In this document: in pieces, positions 8,564 to 17,185 of the stretch | Position numbering within the stretch: the first letter of the stretch is position 1 | How the letters are laid out: each line of letters begins with the position of its first letter | NCBI GenBank assembly: GCA_045532255.1 | Contig: JAZSFO010000030.1 | Coordinates: 1 to 45,032 of the forward strand | Length of the DNA stretch: 45,032 nt | Reading direction: 5' to 3' | From: RGIG8748 sp045532255 | GTDB taxonomy: Bacteria; Bacillota; Clostridia; UMGS1810 | Position numbers and translations under genes: made by a program | The notes under the pieces: model-generated | Told to the model about the DNA's origin: nothing | Databases searched by the model: none | The model's input: the letters and a program-made list of their open reading frames with translations, nothing else

Positions 8564-9694
8564 CTACCTATTTGTGTACCTCGATATATTGAGAAGAATA
8601 CCCATACCCATAAGCAAAATAACAAGCGATGTGCCTCCGTAGCTGAAAAACGGCAGGGTAATGCCTGTAACGGGCATGGAGGATGTTACAACTGCTATAT
8701 TCATAAGCACCTGAACCGCAATAATGGCAGTTATGCCCGTAGCGGTAAGTGCCGAAAATTCATCGGGAGCATTCCTTGCTATCATAATGCCCTTCCATAT
8801 GAGCAGGGCAAAGAGGAACATAACGAAAAGTGCACCGAGGAGTCCCAGCTCCTCGCATATAACCGCAAATATAAAGTCGTTCTGCGGTTCGGGAATATAT
8901 AGGAACTTCTGTCTGCTCTGACCGAGACCCATTCCGTAAAATCCGCCTGATGCTATGGCATAGAGCGACTGAACAATCTGCCAGCTTTCGTCCATCTTAT
9001 CCTTGAAGGGGTCTATAAAAGATGTAAAACGCTTTCTGCGGTAATCGGATGTCATAATAAGAGAATACACAAGCGGAAGTGCACCGAGCACACTCACTAC
9101 AAAGTATTTTATCTTAAAGCCCGATGCAAAAAGCACTATACACGATGATATTGCTATAACCATCGCACCGCTCATGTGAGGCTGTATAAGCACCAGAGCG
9201 GCAATACCGCCTATGATTAAGAGATATCTTATATATCCTCCCGAAAGCTGATTTATTCTCTCGGGATAGGTTGTAAGACTTTTTGCAAGAAACATTACAA
9301 GTGTTATCTTGACAAATTCTGACGGCTGAAAGGTAAGACTTCCAAAGCCAAGCCATCTCCTTGCACCATTTACCTCTACACCTATAAGGGGAACAAGAAG
9401 AAGCATTACAATTGTTATTGTAAAAAGAAGATTTGCATACCGCTTAAGCTTCTTGTAATGAAACTTTGACACAATGAACATTACTGCAATTCCAGTAATT
9501 GCCCATATCAGCTGTCTTTTGAAGAAATATGTTGCATCACCGTATACATAATGGGCATTGGCACTGCTTGCGCTGAAAACCATAACCAGACCGAACATAA
9601 GAAGCATGAGTATTATGACAACAAGCGAGTAATCAAGACTGTCTGTACGGTTAATTTCATCATTGGTGCCAAAAAGCTTTGATTTGAGTGACAC
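8564..9694 (-). CDS. ftsW: SEDS-family peptidoglycan polymerase FtsW
   Basis: 376 residues, about ten membrane segments. SEDS glycosyltransferase that polymerises lipid II with a class B transpeptidase (here probably the product of 12247-14463). Hallmarks are VMVFSASS, the loop GARRWLGFGSLTFQPSEF, YRRKRFTSFIDPF, AIASGGFYGMGLGQSRQK, PEPQNDFIFAVICEELG and TGITLPFFSYGGTS. Start GTG at 9694 after GGAGGAATATCC. SpoVE, the sporulation paralogue, is a possible alternative; the dcw position favours FtsW. murD, usually just upstream, is missing. Confidence 0.93.
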   Translation of the reverse strand: MSLKSKLFGTNDEINRTDSLDYSLVVIILMLLMFGLVMVFSASSANAHYVYGDATYFFKRQLIWAITGIAVMFIVSKFHYKKLKRYANLLFTITIVMLLLVPLIGVEVNGARRWLGFGSLTFQPSEFVKITLVMFLAKSLTTYPERINQLSGGYIRYLLIIGGIAALVLIQPHMSGAMVIAISSCIVLFASGFKIKYFVVSVLGALPLVYSLIMTSDYRRKRFTSFIDPFKDKMDESWQIVQSLYAIASGGFYGMGLGQSRQKFLYIPEPQNDFIFAVICEELGLLGALFVMFLFALLIWKGIMIARNAPDEFSALTATGITAIIAVQVLMNIAVVTSSMPVTGITLPFFSYGGTSLVILLMGMGILLNISRYTNR

Positions 9695-9761
9695 GGATAT
9701 TCCTCCTTTTATTATTAAATTAGACTATTGTAAAAGTATGTGCCATTTTTTACAATCGCCT

Positions 9762-10718
9762 TTATATTATTAAATATGAAAGCACACAAAATACTATGGT
9801 GGTAACTGTGGCTGTTAATACTATTTTTCTTTCCGACCATCCGCACATTTCGAAGTGGTGATGTATCGGACTCATCTTGAATATTCTTTTGCCCGTAAGT
9901 TTAAACGAAGCAACCTGAAGAATTACGGAAAGTGTCTCTATTACATATACTCCCCCTGCCAGAACAAGTATGAGCGGAAGTCTAAGTTCAAGAGCACTCA
10001 TACATACTACCGCACCGAGATACAGAGAGCCTGTATCACCCATAAACACGCGTGCAGGGTGGCGGTTGTAGAGCAAAAATCCCAAAAGCGATGCCGCATT
10101 TATAATATTGAATGCCGCAATATCCATTCTTCCCATTCTGATGGAAACAAGCGAAAGGAAGAGGCACACAACAATCGTAACCGATGTTGCAAGACCGTCT
10201 ACGCCGTCTGTAAGATTTACGCTGTTTGTCGCACCTACTATTACAAGTGCCGACAAAGCAAAATAAACTACTCCCGAAAGAGTAATGCTCTCCTTTATGA
10301 AAGGTATAATAACCGAGGTATCTGTTATATCAAGTGCAATGCTTAGGACTGCAAATGCCGACGCACATATTATCTGCAGTGTTGATTTCTGCTTCTCGGT
10401 GAGGCCTAAGTTTCTTTTCATAATAACTTTGATAAAGTCATCCGCAAAGCCAATAAGACCGAATGCAAGGCAGAACAGAAGAAGAAAAACGGTTGCCTTT
10501 TGTCTCACAAATATAAGTGTTACCAAAATTACGGGAATAATGAAAATTATTCCTCCCATTGTAGGTGTTCCGCTTTTCTTTTTGTGCCAGCTGGGGCCTA
10601 TTTCCCTTATTTCCTGACCAAATTTAAGTCTGTGCAGGGTTGGGATAATCATCGGTCCCAAAATAGCAGATGCCAAAAATGACACAAGAGCTATTATAAA
10701 CAGAATATATTCTTTCAA
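9762..10718 (-). CDS. mraY: Phospho-N-acetylmuramoyl-pentapeptide transferase MraY
   Basis: 318 residues with about ten membrane segments. Transfers phospho-MurNAc-pentapeptide to undecaprenyl phosphate, forming lipid I. Conserved parts present: GTPTMGGIIF, the aspartates of FADDFIK, NLTDGVDGLA, MGDTGSLYLG and the histidine motif SPIHHHFE. The start seems to be TTG at 10718 with GGAGGAATAGAC before it. In most relatives murF precedes and murD follows; here murE and ftsW are the direct neighbours. Confidence 0.96.
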   Translation of the reverse strand: MKEYILFIIALVSFLASAILGPMIIPTLHRLKFGQEIREIGPSWHKKKSGTPTMGGIIFIIPVILVTLIFVRQKATVFLLLFCLAFGLIGFADDFIKVIMKRNLGLTEKQKSTLQIICASAFAVLSIALDITDTSVIIPFIKESITLSGVVYFALSALVIVGATNSVNLTDGVDGLATSVTIVVCLFLSLVSIRMGRMDIAAFNIINAASLLGFLLYNRHPARVFMGDTGSLYLGAVVCMSALELRLPLILVLAGGVYVIETLSVILQVASFKLTGKRIFKMSPIHHHFEMCGWSERKIVLTATVTTIVFCVLSYLII

Positions 10719-10799
10719 GTCTATTCCTCCATTAGTATTTTCAAGAGATTTTATGCAGTATTGATCAAAATTGCCATCTTAAAACCATGCTGTGTTCGA

Positions 10800-12233
10800 C
10801 TACCGCGTGCTTAATATTTCCCGAATTACTTCGCGTTCATCGAAATGTATGGTTTCTTTTCCGAGTATCTGATATGTTTCGTGTCCCTTGCCCGCAAGGA
10901 TAATTACATCATCTTTCTGTGCATTCTCGAGGGCATAGCGGATTGCATCATATCTCTTTTCTATAACAACATATTCTCCGCCCGACTTTTTGACACCATC
11001 TTCTACCATCGATATGATAGACATCGGGTCTTCCGTACGGGGATTGTCGCTTGTTACCACGCAGAAGTCTGCGAGTCTTCCTGCTATCTCGCCCATTATG
11101 GGTCTCTTTACAGGGTCTCTGTCGCCTCCGCAACCGAATACTATTACAACTCTGCCCTTGGCAAATCCCTTTGCGGTATTAAGGATATTTTCCACTCCGT
11201 CGGGTGTGTGGGCATAGTCTATCATTACAGTATAGTCTCTTCCGCCGGTTGAAACAATCTCTGCCCTTCCCTTGACGCCCGATGCGGTATCAAGAGCTTT
11301 TGCAATATCATCGTCACTTAGTCCAAGCTCCCTGCATATGCCTATTGCACAAAGGGCATTGTATACCGAAAAACCGCCCGGTATACCGAGACTGTAGCTT
11401 GTGCCATTAAGACTAAATCTGACACCCGTCTCTTTAAGCTCTATATTCTCTGCCCTTAATGTACATTCTTCATTTTTTCCGTATGTGACAGCCTTTCCGT
11501 CAAAGCTCTTAAGCATTATACTGCCGTAATTATCATCGGTGTTTATCACAGCCTTTTTGCTGATTTCAAAAAGCTTTGCTTTAGCTCTTCCATAATTGTC
11601 CATTGTCTCATGGAAATCAAGGTGGTCCTGAGTAAGATTGGTAAATGCACCTACCTCAAATGTGCATCCGTAAACTCTCTTAAGCTCTAACGCATGAGAC
11701 GAAACCTCCATTATTACATAGTCCGTCTTCTCCTTTGCCATCTCGTAAAACAGCTTTTGAAGTTCAAACGAGTCGGGGGTAGTTCTGCCTGTTTCCAGAA
11801 CCTTGTCGCCGATAATATTGCGGTTTGTTCCTATAAGCCCTGTTTTGTATCCGCTAAAATCCAATATATGCTTTACAAGATGCGTTACGGTAGTCTTGCC
11901 GTTGGTACCCGTAACACCTATAAGGCGGATTTTGTTTGAGGGATTATCAAAAAAGTTTGCACTTATTACCGCCTCTGCCTTTCTTGTATCTGCCACCCTT
12001 ATCTGAATAACATCTATATCGGGTGTAAAGCGGGTACACACAACCGCCCTTGCTCCGCACTCTACGGCAGAAGCAACATATTTGTGTCCGTCTGTAACAA
12101 ATCCCTCTATAGCTACAAAGAGACCCCCCTCGGTAACTGTACGGGAATTGTAGTGCACTCCCGTAATCTGCGGGTTTGAGTCACCCTTTATTTCTATTAC
12201 ATCAACATCTCTTAAAAGCTCATTAAGATACAT
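10800..12233 (-). CDS. murE: UDP-MurNAc-L-Ala-D-Glu:meso-diaminopimelate ligase MurE
   Basis: 477 residues. ATP-dependent addition of the third stem-peptide residue. ATP loop GVTGTNGKTTVTHL, the carbamylated-lysine region and the specificity loop SDNPRTEDP are visible; DNPR marks the meso-diaminopimelate form. AGKGHE is near the C-terminus. Of two close ATGs, the one at 12233 has the better spacing from GTGAGG (7 bases); the other at 12239 abuts it. 13 bases separate it from the transpeptidase gene. An 81-base gap and no murF follow. Confidence 0.96.
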   Translation of the reverse strand: MYLNELLRDVDVIEIKGDSNPQITGVHYNSRTVTEGGLFVAIEGFVTDGHKYVASAVECGARAVVCTRFTPDIDVIQIRVADTRKAEAVISANFFDNPSNKIRLIGVTGTNGKTTVTHLVKHILDFSGYKTGLIGTNRNIIGDKVLETGRTTPDSFELQKLFYEMAKEKTDYVIMEVSSHALELKRVYGCTFEVGAFTNLTQDHLDFHETMDNYGRAKAKLFEISKKAVINTDDNYGSIMLKSFDGKAVTYGKNEECTLRAENIELKETGVRFSLNGTSYSLGIPGGFSVYNALCAIGICRELGLSDDDIAKALDTASGVKGRAEIVSTGGRDYTVMIDYAHTPDGVENILNTAKGFAKGRVVIVFGCGGDRDPVKRPIMGEIAGRLADFCVVTSDNPRTEDPMSIISMVEDGVKKSGGEYVVIEKRYDAIRYALENAQKDDVIILAGKGHETYQILGKETIHFDEREVIREILSTR

Positions 12234-12246
12234 AACCATACCTCAC

Positions 12247-14463
12247 TTAATGTACATTGGAAAAGCTGAATTCCACACTTACGGGCGAGCCTCTCTGAAG
12301 CTCTGTTCCTGCCTCGGGTGTCTGAGTTGAGACAACTGCATTTCCCTGACCCGAATCCGTTGCACCCACAATCTTCATGTTGAGACCTGCATTTGTAAGT
12401 GTTATGTTTGCATTAGTTGCCGTCATGCCTTTGACATTTGGAACCATAACCATTGAGGACTGTTCCTTTTCCGTATATATTGCAACAGTCGAGCCGTCGG
12501 GAAGTGTTGAACCGCCCTTGGGCACCTGACTTAAAACCCTATCTCCCGAGCCGAGAATATTATACTTAAGACCTGTTGAGTCAAACGCCTTTGCAAGCTC
12601 ATTTACAGAAAGTCCCTCGACATTTGGAACTGTCTTGTCTCTTATGAGCATATCCTCCTCGGTATACTGAGGCTCAATGTCCATGTATCTCAGAACCTCG
12701 TCAAATATCTTCTTAAATGTAGGTGCCGCTATTGCACCGCCCATGTGGCTCGGACCCATAGGCTCATCAAGCATAACAAGGCCTATGATTTCGGGGTCGT
12801 TAGCCGGAGCAAATCCGACAAAGGATGCTATATATTTGCCGTTTCCTCGTGGCAGCTTTTCGCTCGTACCTGTTTTTCCTGCAAGGCGGTAGCCTCTTAT
12901 AAATGCGTTTTTGGAGGTTCCGTTTTCTACAACACCCTCAAGAATATCCCTTATTGTATTTGCTGTTTCCTTGCTTATTGCCTGCCGTATAATCTCGGGT
13001 TCAAACTTCTTTATAACATTTCCGTTATCGTCAACAAGCTCCTTTGCTATATGGGGACGAACCATAACACCGCCGTTTGTTATTGCAGTGTATGCGGTAA
13101 CAAGCTGAAGCGGAGTTACGATAAAGCTCTGTCCGAAGGAGCTTGTGGCAATTTCCACATCCTTAAATCTTTCGATGGTATGAAAAGCCCCTGCCGCCTC
13201 ACCGGGAAGGTCAAAGCCCGTTGTATCCCTGAAGCCGAACTTCTTGTAATATTCCATAAATTTCTGAGCGCCGACTCTTGCACCCAAATTCATAAACACA
13301 GGGTTACAGGAATTTTCAAAGCCCTGTGCAAAGTTAAGCTGTCCGTGTCCGCCGTCCTTCCAGCAACGGATGAAGTAATCCCCTACCTGAACACCGCCTG
13401 AGCACGAAAATGATTCGTTGGTGCTCACCAGGTTCTCCTCCAGTGCCATAGCCGCAGTAAATGGCTTGAAGGTTGAACCCGGCTCGTATGTGTCAACAAC
13501 CGCCTTGTTACGCCAGAGCTTTGTAAGACGGTCATTGTATGCTGTATCGTATTCGTCCTCTTTGTCGTCATCCTCTTTGACCTCTGACGGCGAGGAATAA
13601 AAGCTGTCCTTGAGCTGTTTTTCTATATCCTCGGGAAGAGTAAACGGACTGTTAAGGTCATAATCGGGATATGTTGCCATAGCAAGTATCTCACCTGTTT
13701 TGGCATTCATTACTATACATGCGGCACCGTTTCTTACATCATAGTCTGCTACCGCCTGCTTTAATTCCTCTTCTACAAAATGCTGAATAACCTCGTCTAT
13801 TGTAAGAACAAGGTTAGCGCCGTTTTCGGGATTTATGTATTTTTCGTACTCAAATGGCATCTCAGTACCCGATGCACTCTTGGAGCTTATCATTCTGCCG
13901 GGGACACCCTTTAAATAGCTGTCATATACCATCTCTATGCCGTCAAGACCCTGATTGTCTGTTCCTACAAAGCCTATTACATGAGATGCAAGCGAGCCGT
14001 AGGGATAGGTTCTTTTGCTGTCCTCAACGAGATATATTCCTCTTAGGTTTGCCTTGCGGACCTTTTCCGCTGTTTTGTTGCTTATCTTTCTCGCAACTAC
14101 CTCATAGCGTGAATTTCGGGTTATGATTTCTTTGACTTCTTCTGCATCTTTACCCAGAATTTCAGAGAGAGTCCGTGCGGTTTCGTCAATCTTCTTACCT
14201 GCCTTAACCTCAGACGGTGTTGCGGTAACGCTTTGAACGGATATGCTCTGTGCAAGAACCTTGCCGTTTCTGTCATATATGTTGCCTCTTTTTGACGAGA
14301 CAACAGAATCGAGCGTCTGCTGTTGTATGGCGCTCGATTTTAGTTCCTCACCCATTATAAACTGCCAGTACACAAGTCTCAGTATAAGTGCAAAAAAAAC
14401 CATAATGGAGACCAGTGTGATCCAGGGTGCTCTTTTTTTTACATTGTATTTGATTTCTACCAT
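12247..14463 (-). CDS. Class B penicillin-binding protein with two PASTA domains (FtsI/PbpB or SpoVD type)
   Basis: 738 residues. Transpeptidase of the divisome: membrane segment at about 14-36, dimerisation domain (SKRGNIYDRNGKVLAQS), then the penicillin-binding domain with the active serine in GSTFKPF (about residue 330), SxN as ENSCN and KTG as AGKTGTSEK. Two PASTA repeats follow (about 610-665 and 675-735), starting PNVEGLSVNELAKAF and PNVKGMTATNANITL. B. subtilis PbpB has two and SpoVD one, so this matches PbpB in domain count. The start at 14463 has GAAGGTG 7 bases upstream. Cognate SEDS partner is probably FtsW. Confidence 0.92.
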   Translation of the reverse strand: MVEIKYNVKKRAPWITLVSIMVFFALILRLVYWQFIMGEELKSSAIQQQTLDSVVSSKRGNIYDRNGKVLAQSISVQSVTATPSEVKAGKKIDETARTLSEILGKDAEEVKEIITRNSRYEVVARKISNKTAEKVRKANLRGIYLVEDSKRTYPYGSLASHVIGFVGTDNQGLDGIEMVYDSYLKGVPGRMISSKSASGTEMPFEYEKYINPENGANLVLTIDEVIQHFVEEELKQAVADYDVRNGAACIVMNAKTGEILAMATYPDYDLNSPFTLPEDIEKQLKDSFYSSPSEVKEDDDKEDEYDTAYNDRLTKLWRNKAVVDTYEPGSTFKPFTAAMALEENLVSTNESFSCSGGVQVGDYFIRCWKDGGHGQLNFAQGFENSCNPVFMNLGARVGAQKFMEYYKKFGFRDTTGFDLPGEAAGAFHTIERFKDVEIATSSFGQSFIVTPLQLVTAYTAITNGGVMVRPHIAKELVDDNGNVIKKFEPEIIRQAISKETANTIRDILEGVVENGTSKNAFIRGYRLAGKTGTSEKLPRGNGKYIASFVGFAPANDPEIIGLVMLDEPMGPSHMGGAIAAPTFKKIFDEVLRYMDIEPQYTEEDMLIRDKTVPNVEGLSVNELAKAFDSTGLKYNILGSGDRVLSQVPKGGSTLPDGSTVAIYTEKEQSSMVMVPNVKGMTATNANITLTNAGLNMKIVGATDSGQGNAVVSTQTPEAGTELQRGSPVSVEFSFSNVH

Positions 14464-14507
14464 AGAAAAACACCTTCGCAATCGTGATAATAACTTATAT
14501 TACGGTG

Positions 14508-14990
14508 TTAATTAAAATATTCCGCTACAGTGTGAAATGTTTCCTTTATTCCTTTCATTACATCTCCGCTTGTAACTTTTTTGTTAATTGCTTCGGAGTG
14601 CGAACCTTTTTTTACATTTATATATACTATCTGGCTGTTATCGGGCTTTTGCATGCCGAGCTTTTCTACAGCCTTCTTTTCTATTACCTTTAAGTCAAGA
14701 TTTTTGTTTATGTCTATTTCCTTTTGCTTGTTGTTGTCTATAACAAGAGCAAGCTCTCTTTCGAGATTCTGTATCTTTGTGGATGCTCTGAGTGTCATTA
14801 CATTTACATACACCAAAGCGGAACAAGCAATGAACATAAGCATTACACCTATAACCATGTATCTGCATATTACCATCTGTTCCATCTTGGTTTGTTTTTT
14901 TCTATTTTCTTCTTTTTCGCGGTTTCTTTTGGTGTAACTTTCGTACTGTTCGAGTTTATATGCACTTGTTCCTCTGTAAAACTCGTTCAC
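14508..14990 (-). CDS. ftsL: FtsL-like septal membrane protein
   Basis: About 160 residues: a charged cytoplasmic part (KRNREKEENRKKQTK), one membrane segment (about 40-62, CRYMVIGVMLMFIACSALVYV), then a short coiled coil (about 65-100) and the motif VEKLGMQKPDNSQIVYI. This is the usual form of FtsL/FtsB divisome proteins that bind DivIB. GAGAGG abuts the ATG at 14999 but lies 9 bases before the GTG at 14990, so the GTG is preferred. Assignment rests on topology and position between rsmH and the transpeptidase, since sequence conservation in this family is low. Confidence 0.8.
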   Translation of the reverse strand: MNEFYRGTSAYKLEQYESYTKRNREKEENRKKQTKMEQMVICRYMVIGVMLMFIACSALVYVNVMTLRASTKIQNLERELALVIDNNKQKEIDINKNLDLKVIEKKAVEKLGMQKPDNSQIVYINVKKGSHSEAINKKVTSGDVMKGIKETFHTVAEYFN

Positions 14991-15014
14991 TTCTAACATC
15001 CTCTCGAATATATT

Positions 15015-15947
15015 TTATATCTTTTCTATTATTCTCAGTTTGGCACTTTTTGAGCGTTTGTTAAGCTGATACTCCTCTTGGGTGGGAAGCATCGGCTTTC
15101 TTGTGATTACCTTGCCTCTCGGGCTCTTTCCGCAGACACATATCGGAAAGTCCTTGGGGCAGGTACATCCTGTAGCATACTCGTTAAAGGCATTTTTTAC
15201 TATTCTGTCCTCTAACGAATGAAAGGTTATTACCGCAAGTCTTCCGCCCGTCTTAAGACTATCGAAGAAATCATCAAGTGCTCCCTTAAGATCCTCAAGT
15301 TCTCCGTTTACCTCTATGCGAACTGCCTGAAAAACTCTTTTTGCAGGGTGCGAGCCTTTTTGACGGAATTTTTCGGGTATCGCTGTCTTTATTATATCCA
15401 CAAGCTCAAGTGTGGTTTCTATCGGCTTTACTTCTCTTCTCTCCGCTATAATGCGGGCAATCTTTCGGGAGAACTTTTCTTCTCCGTACGAGAAGAATAT
15501 ATCAGAAAGCTCTCTTTCGGAATATGTGTTTATTACATCGTAGGCACTCTTGCCGTCCTGTCTGTTCATCCTCATATCAAGAGGTGCGTCCTCCATATAG
15601 GAAAAACCCCTCTCCTTGCAATCTAACTGATATGACGATACACCAAGGTCAAGCACGGCACCATCTATCCCATCAATGCCAAGCTCTGACAAGATGCTTT
15701 TGATGTTTTTGTAATTATCATGGACATATGTAACATTGTCATAGCTTTTAAGTCTCTCTCGGCTTGCAACGAGAGCGTCGGTGTCTCTGTCTATTCCGAT
15801 AAGTCTGCCGTCTTGTCCAAGCCTTTTGGCAATAAGACTGCTGTGTCCTCCTCCGCCCATTGTACCGTCCAGATAAATACCGTCGGGTATGATATTAAGA
15901 GAATCAACCGACTCGCTTAAAAGTACGGATATATGTTTAAATTCCAT
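15015..15947 (-). CDS. rsmH: 16S rRNA (cytosine-1402 N4)-methyltransferase RsmH
   Basis: 310 residues. SAM-dependent methylation of 16S rRNA C1402. The N-terminus HISVLLSESVDSL, SAM loop DGTMGGGGHSSLI, LDLGVSSYQLD, DMRMN, and the C-terminal KTGGRLAVITFHSLEDRIVK and RSKSAKLR are all family marks. Start at 15947 is chosen because GAGGAT is 9 bases upstream; two earlier candidates (TTG 15962, ATG 15953) sit on top of it. The start lies 11 bases after the mraZ stop. Confidence 0.97.
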   Translation of the reverse strand: MEFKHISVLLSESVDSLNIIPDGIYLDGTMGGGGHSSLIAKRLGQDGRLIGIDRDTDALVASRERLKSYDNVTYVHDNYKNIKSILSELGIDGIDGAVLDLGVSSYQLDCKERGFSYMEDAPLDMRMNRQDGKSAYDVINTYSERELSDIFFSYGEEKFSRKIARIIAERREVKPIETTLELVDIIKTAIPEKFRQKGSHPAKRVFQAVRIEVNGELEDLKGALDDFFDSLKTGGRLAVITFHSLEDRIVKNAFNEYATGCTCPKDFPICVCGKSPRGKVITRKPMLPTQEEYQLNKRSKSAKLRIIEKI

Positions 15948-15958
15948 ATGCATTATCC

Positions 15959-16390
15959 TCAAATAGAAATTCCAACTTCATCAAGACTCTCTGCGGCAGC
16001 GTCTGCATCAAGATCTGCCATGTAATCCTTCCAGGACTGAGTGTTCCAGATTTCCATATTACTGCCGTTGCCGATGATGGTAACATCCTTTTCTATATTT
16101 GCATATTCTCTCAGGGTAGACGGTATAAGAACTCTGCCCTGAGAATTTGCCTCACATTCCACAGCGCCCGAGAAGAATAATCTCTTGAGTGCTCTGGCAT
16201 TTCTGTTGGTTACGGAAAGTGTTTTGAGTTTAGCGCAGAAATCATTCCAACCCTCACGGCTGAAAACCAGAAGATTATGTTCTATACCCTTGGTTATAAA
16301 AAACACTTCGCCAAGCTGTTCACGCATTTTTGACGGTATTATTACCCTGCCCTTTTGGTCAAGGCTGTGTTCGAACTCACCGCTAAACAT
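15959..16390 (-). CDS. mraZ: Transcriptional regulator MraZ
   Basis: 143 residues, the normal size. MraZ has two SpoVT/AbrB-like swapped-hairpin domains with DXXXR motifs (DQKGRVIIPSKMRE and CEANSQGRVLIPSTLREYA), assembles into rings and binds repeats upstream of its own operon. The start MFSGEFEHSLDQKGR follows AAAGGAAGTG. Four repeat boxes lie between its promoter and the gene, so self-control of the dcw operon is expected. Confidence 0.97.
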   Translation of the reverse strand: MFSGEFEHSLDQKGRVIIPSKMREQLGEVFFITKGIEHNLLVFSREGWNDFCAKLKTLSVTNRNARALKRLFFSGAVECEANSQGRVLIPSTLREYANIEKDVTIIGNGSNMEIWNTQSWKDYMADLDADAAAESLDEVGISI

Positions 16391-16426
16391 CTTTTCACTT
16401 CCTTTCCACTTAATCTCGAAAAATGA

Positions 16427-16463
16427 CACATTGTTACCACTTTGTTCCACTTTGTGACACTTT
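16427..16463 (-). promoter_or_regulatory. MraZ operator: three to four AAAGTGK repeats at 10-base spacing
   Basis: On the leftward strand AAAGTGT (16457-16463), AAAGTGG (16447-16453), AAAGTGG (16437-16443) and a degenerate AATGTGT (16427-16433) follow one another at exactly 10 bases. This matches the reported MraZ box type AAAGTG(T/G) with 3-base spacers. They lie just downstream of the -10 element, where a bound MraZ ring would block initiation. Confidence 0.85.
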
Positions 16464-16470
16464 TAAGTAT

Positions 16471-16499
16471 ATTCTAAACCATTTTTAACAATTTTGCAA
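16471..16499 (-). promoter_or_regulatory. Promoter of the mraZ/dcw operon
   Basis: Leftward -35 TTGCAA (16494-16499), 17-base spacer and -10 TAGAAT (16471-16476), immediately upstream of the MraZ boxes. It is probably the main promoter for the 15 kb division/cell wall run. The rest of the 342-base gap (16391-16732) is AT-rich and holds the divergent promoter at 16668-16696; no gene was seen in it. Confidence 0.65.
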
Positions 16500-16667
16500 T
16501 AGTTTTTGCAAAAATTTTTTTAATAAATTGCCCCAAAAACAATGTTTTTTTCATTTTTGTTAGATTTGCACAAAAAACATGCCATTTTATTTATAATTGG
16601 GTCCGCAGACTCCTACTTACAAGGCTTGGCGGAATTTTTTAATTATTTAGAAATTATTACAAAAGTG

Positions 16668-16696
16668 TTGCAAAATTACCCCGTTCATAGTATAAT
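16668..16696 (+). promoter_or_regulatory. Promoter of the phosphoesterase-birA-decarboxylase operon
   Basis: -35 TTGCAA (16668-16673), 17-base spacer, consensus -10 TATAAT (16691-16696), 37 bases before the first start codon. This is a convincing sigma-A site. Confidence 0.8.
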
Positions 16697-16732
16697 TGTA
16701 TATGAAGTATTTTTTTGGAAGGACATGTTAAT

Positions 16733-17185
16733 TTGAAAATTCTGGTACTCAGCGACACACATAACAATATAGCAAACGCATCACGACTCATAAAGGAGCT
16801 TGACCCCGACTACACCTTTCATCTCGGGGACATGGCGGACGACTGTGTAAACTTAGAAAGGCTTTTTCCCCGCAAGATAATAGTATCCGTAAGGGGCAAC
16901 AACGATTTCTTCGATACTAACTATCCTCTTGAGAGGGTTGCGGTAATTGAGGGCAAAACAATATTTGCATGCCACGGCCACAAATATCATGTAAAGAGCT
17001 CTCTGCTCTCTCTTGAATACAAGGCGCAGGAGCTTGGAGCAGATATTGTCCTTTTCGGACATACACACATTCCGTATATAGACATATCGACTAAGAGAAT
17101 TGTTATGAACCCCGGCTCTGTTTCCAGCTACGGAATTATAGAAATCACAGACAACAATATAAGTGCAAGGATAGAGAAGATATGA
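16733..17185 (+). CDS. YfcE/MJ0936-family metallophosphoesterase
   Basis: 150 residues, single calcineurin-like phosphoesterase domain. Metal ligands are visible in LSDTHNN, HLGDMADD, RGNND, ACHGHKY and FGHTHIPY, the full set for a two-metal site. Relatives hydrolyse phosphodiesters such as bis-pNPP in vitro; the natural substrate is unknown. The start is TTG at 16733, with GGAAGGA 9 bases upstream; an in-frame TTG at 16715 would put that site inside the gene. It overlaps birA by 4 bases (ATGA). Confidence 0.88.
   Translation: MKILVLSDTHNNIANASRLIKELDPDYTFHLGDMADDCVNLERLFPRKIIVSVRGNNDFFDTNYPLERVAVIEGKTIFACHGHKYHVKSSLLSLEYKAQELGADIVLFGHTHIPYIDISTKRIVMNPGSVSSYGIIEITDNNISARIEKI

Noticed and set aside
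16366..16384. GTGTTCGAACTCAC, resembling a tRNA T-arm
   Set aside because: It codes for part of the conserved MraZ N-terminus and no acceptor or anticodon stems surround it.
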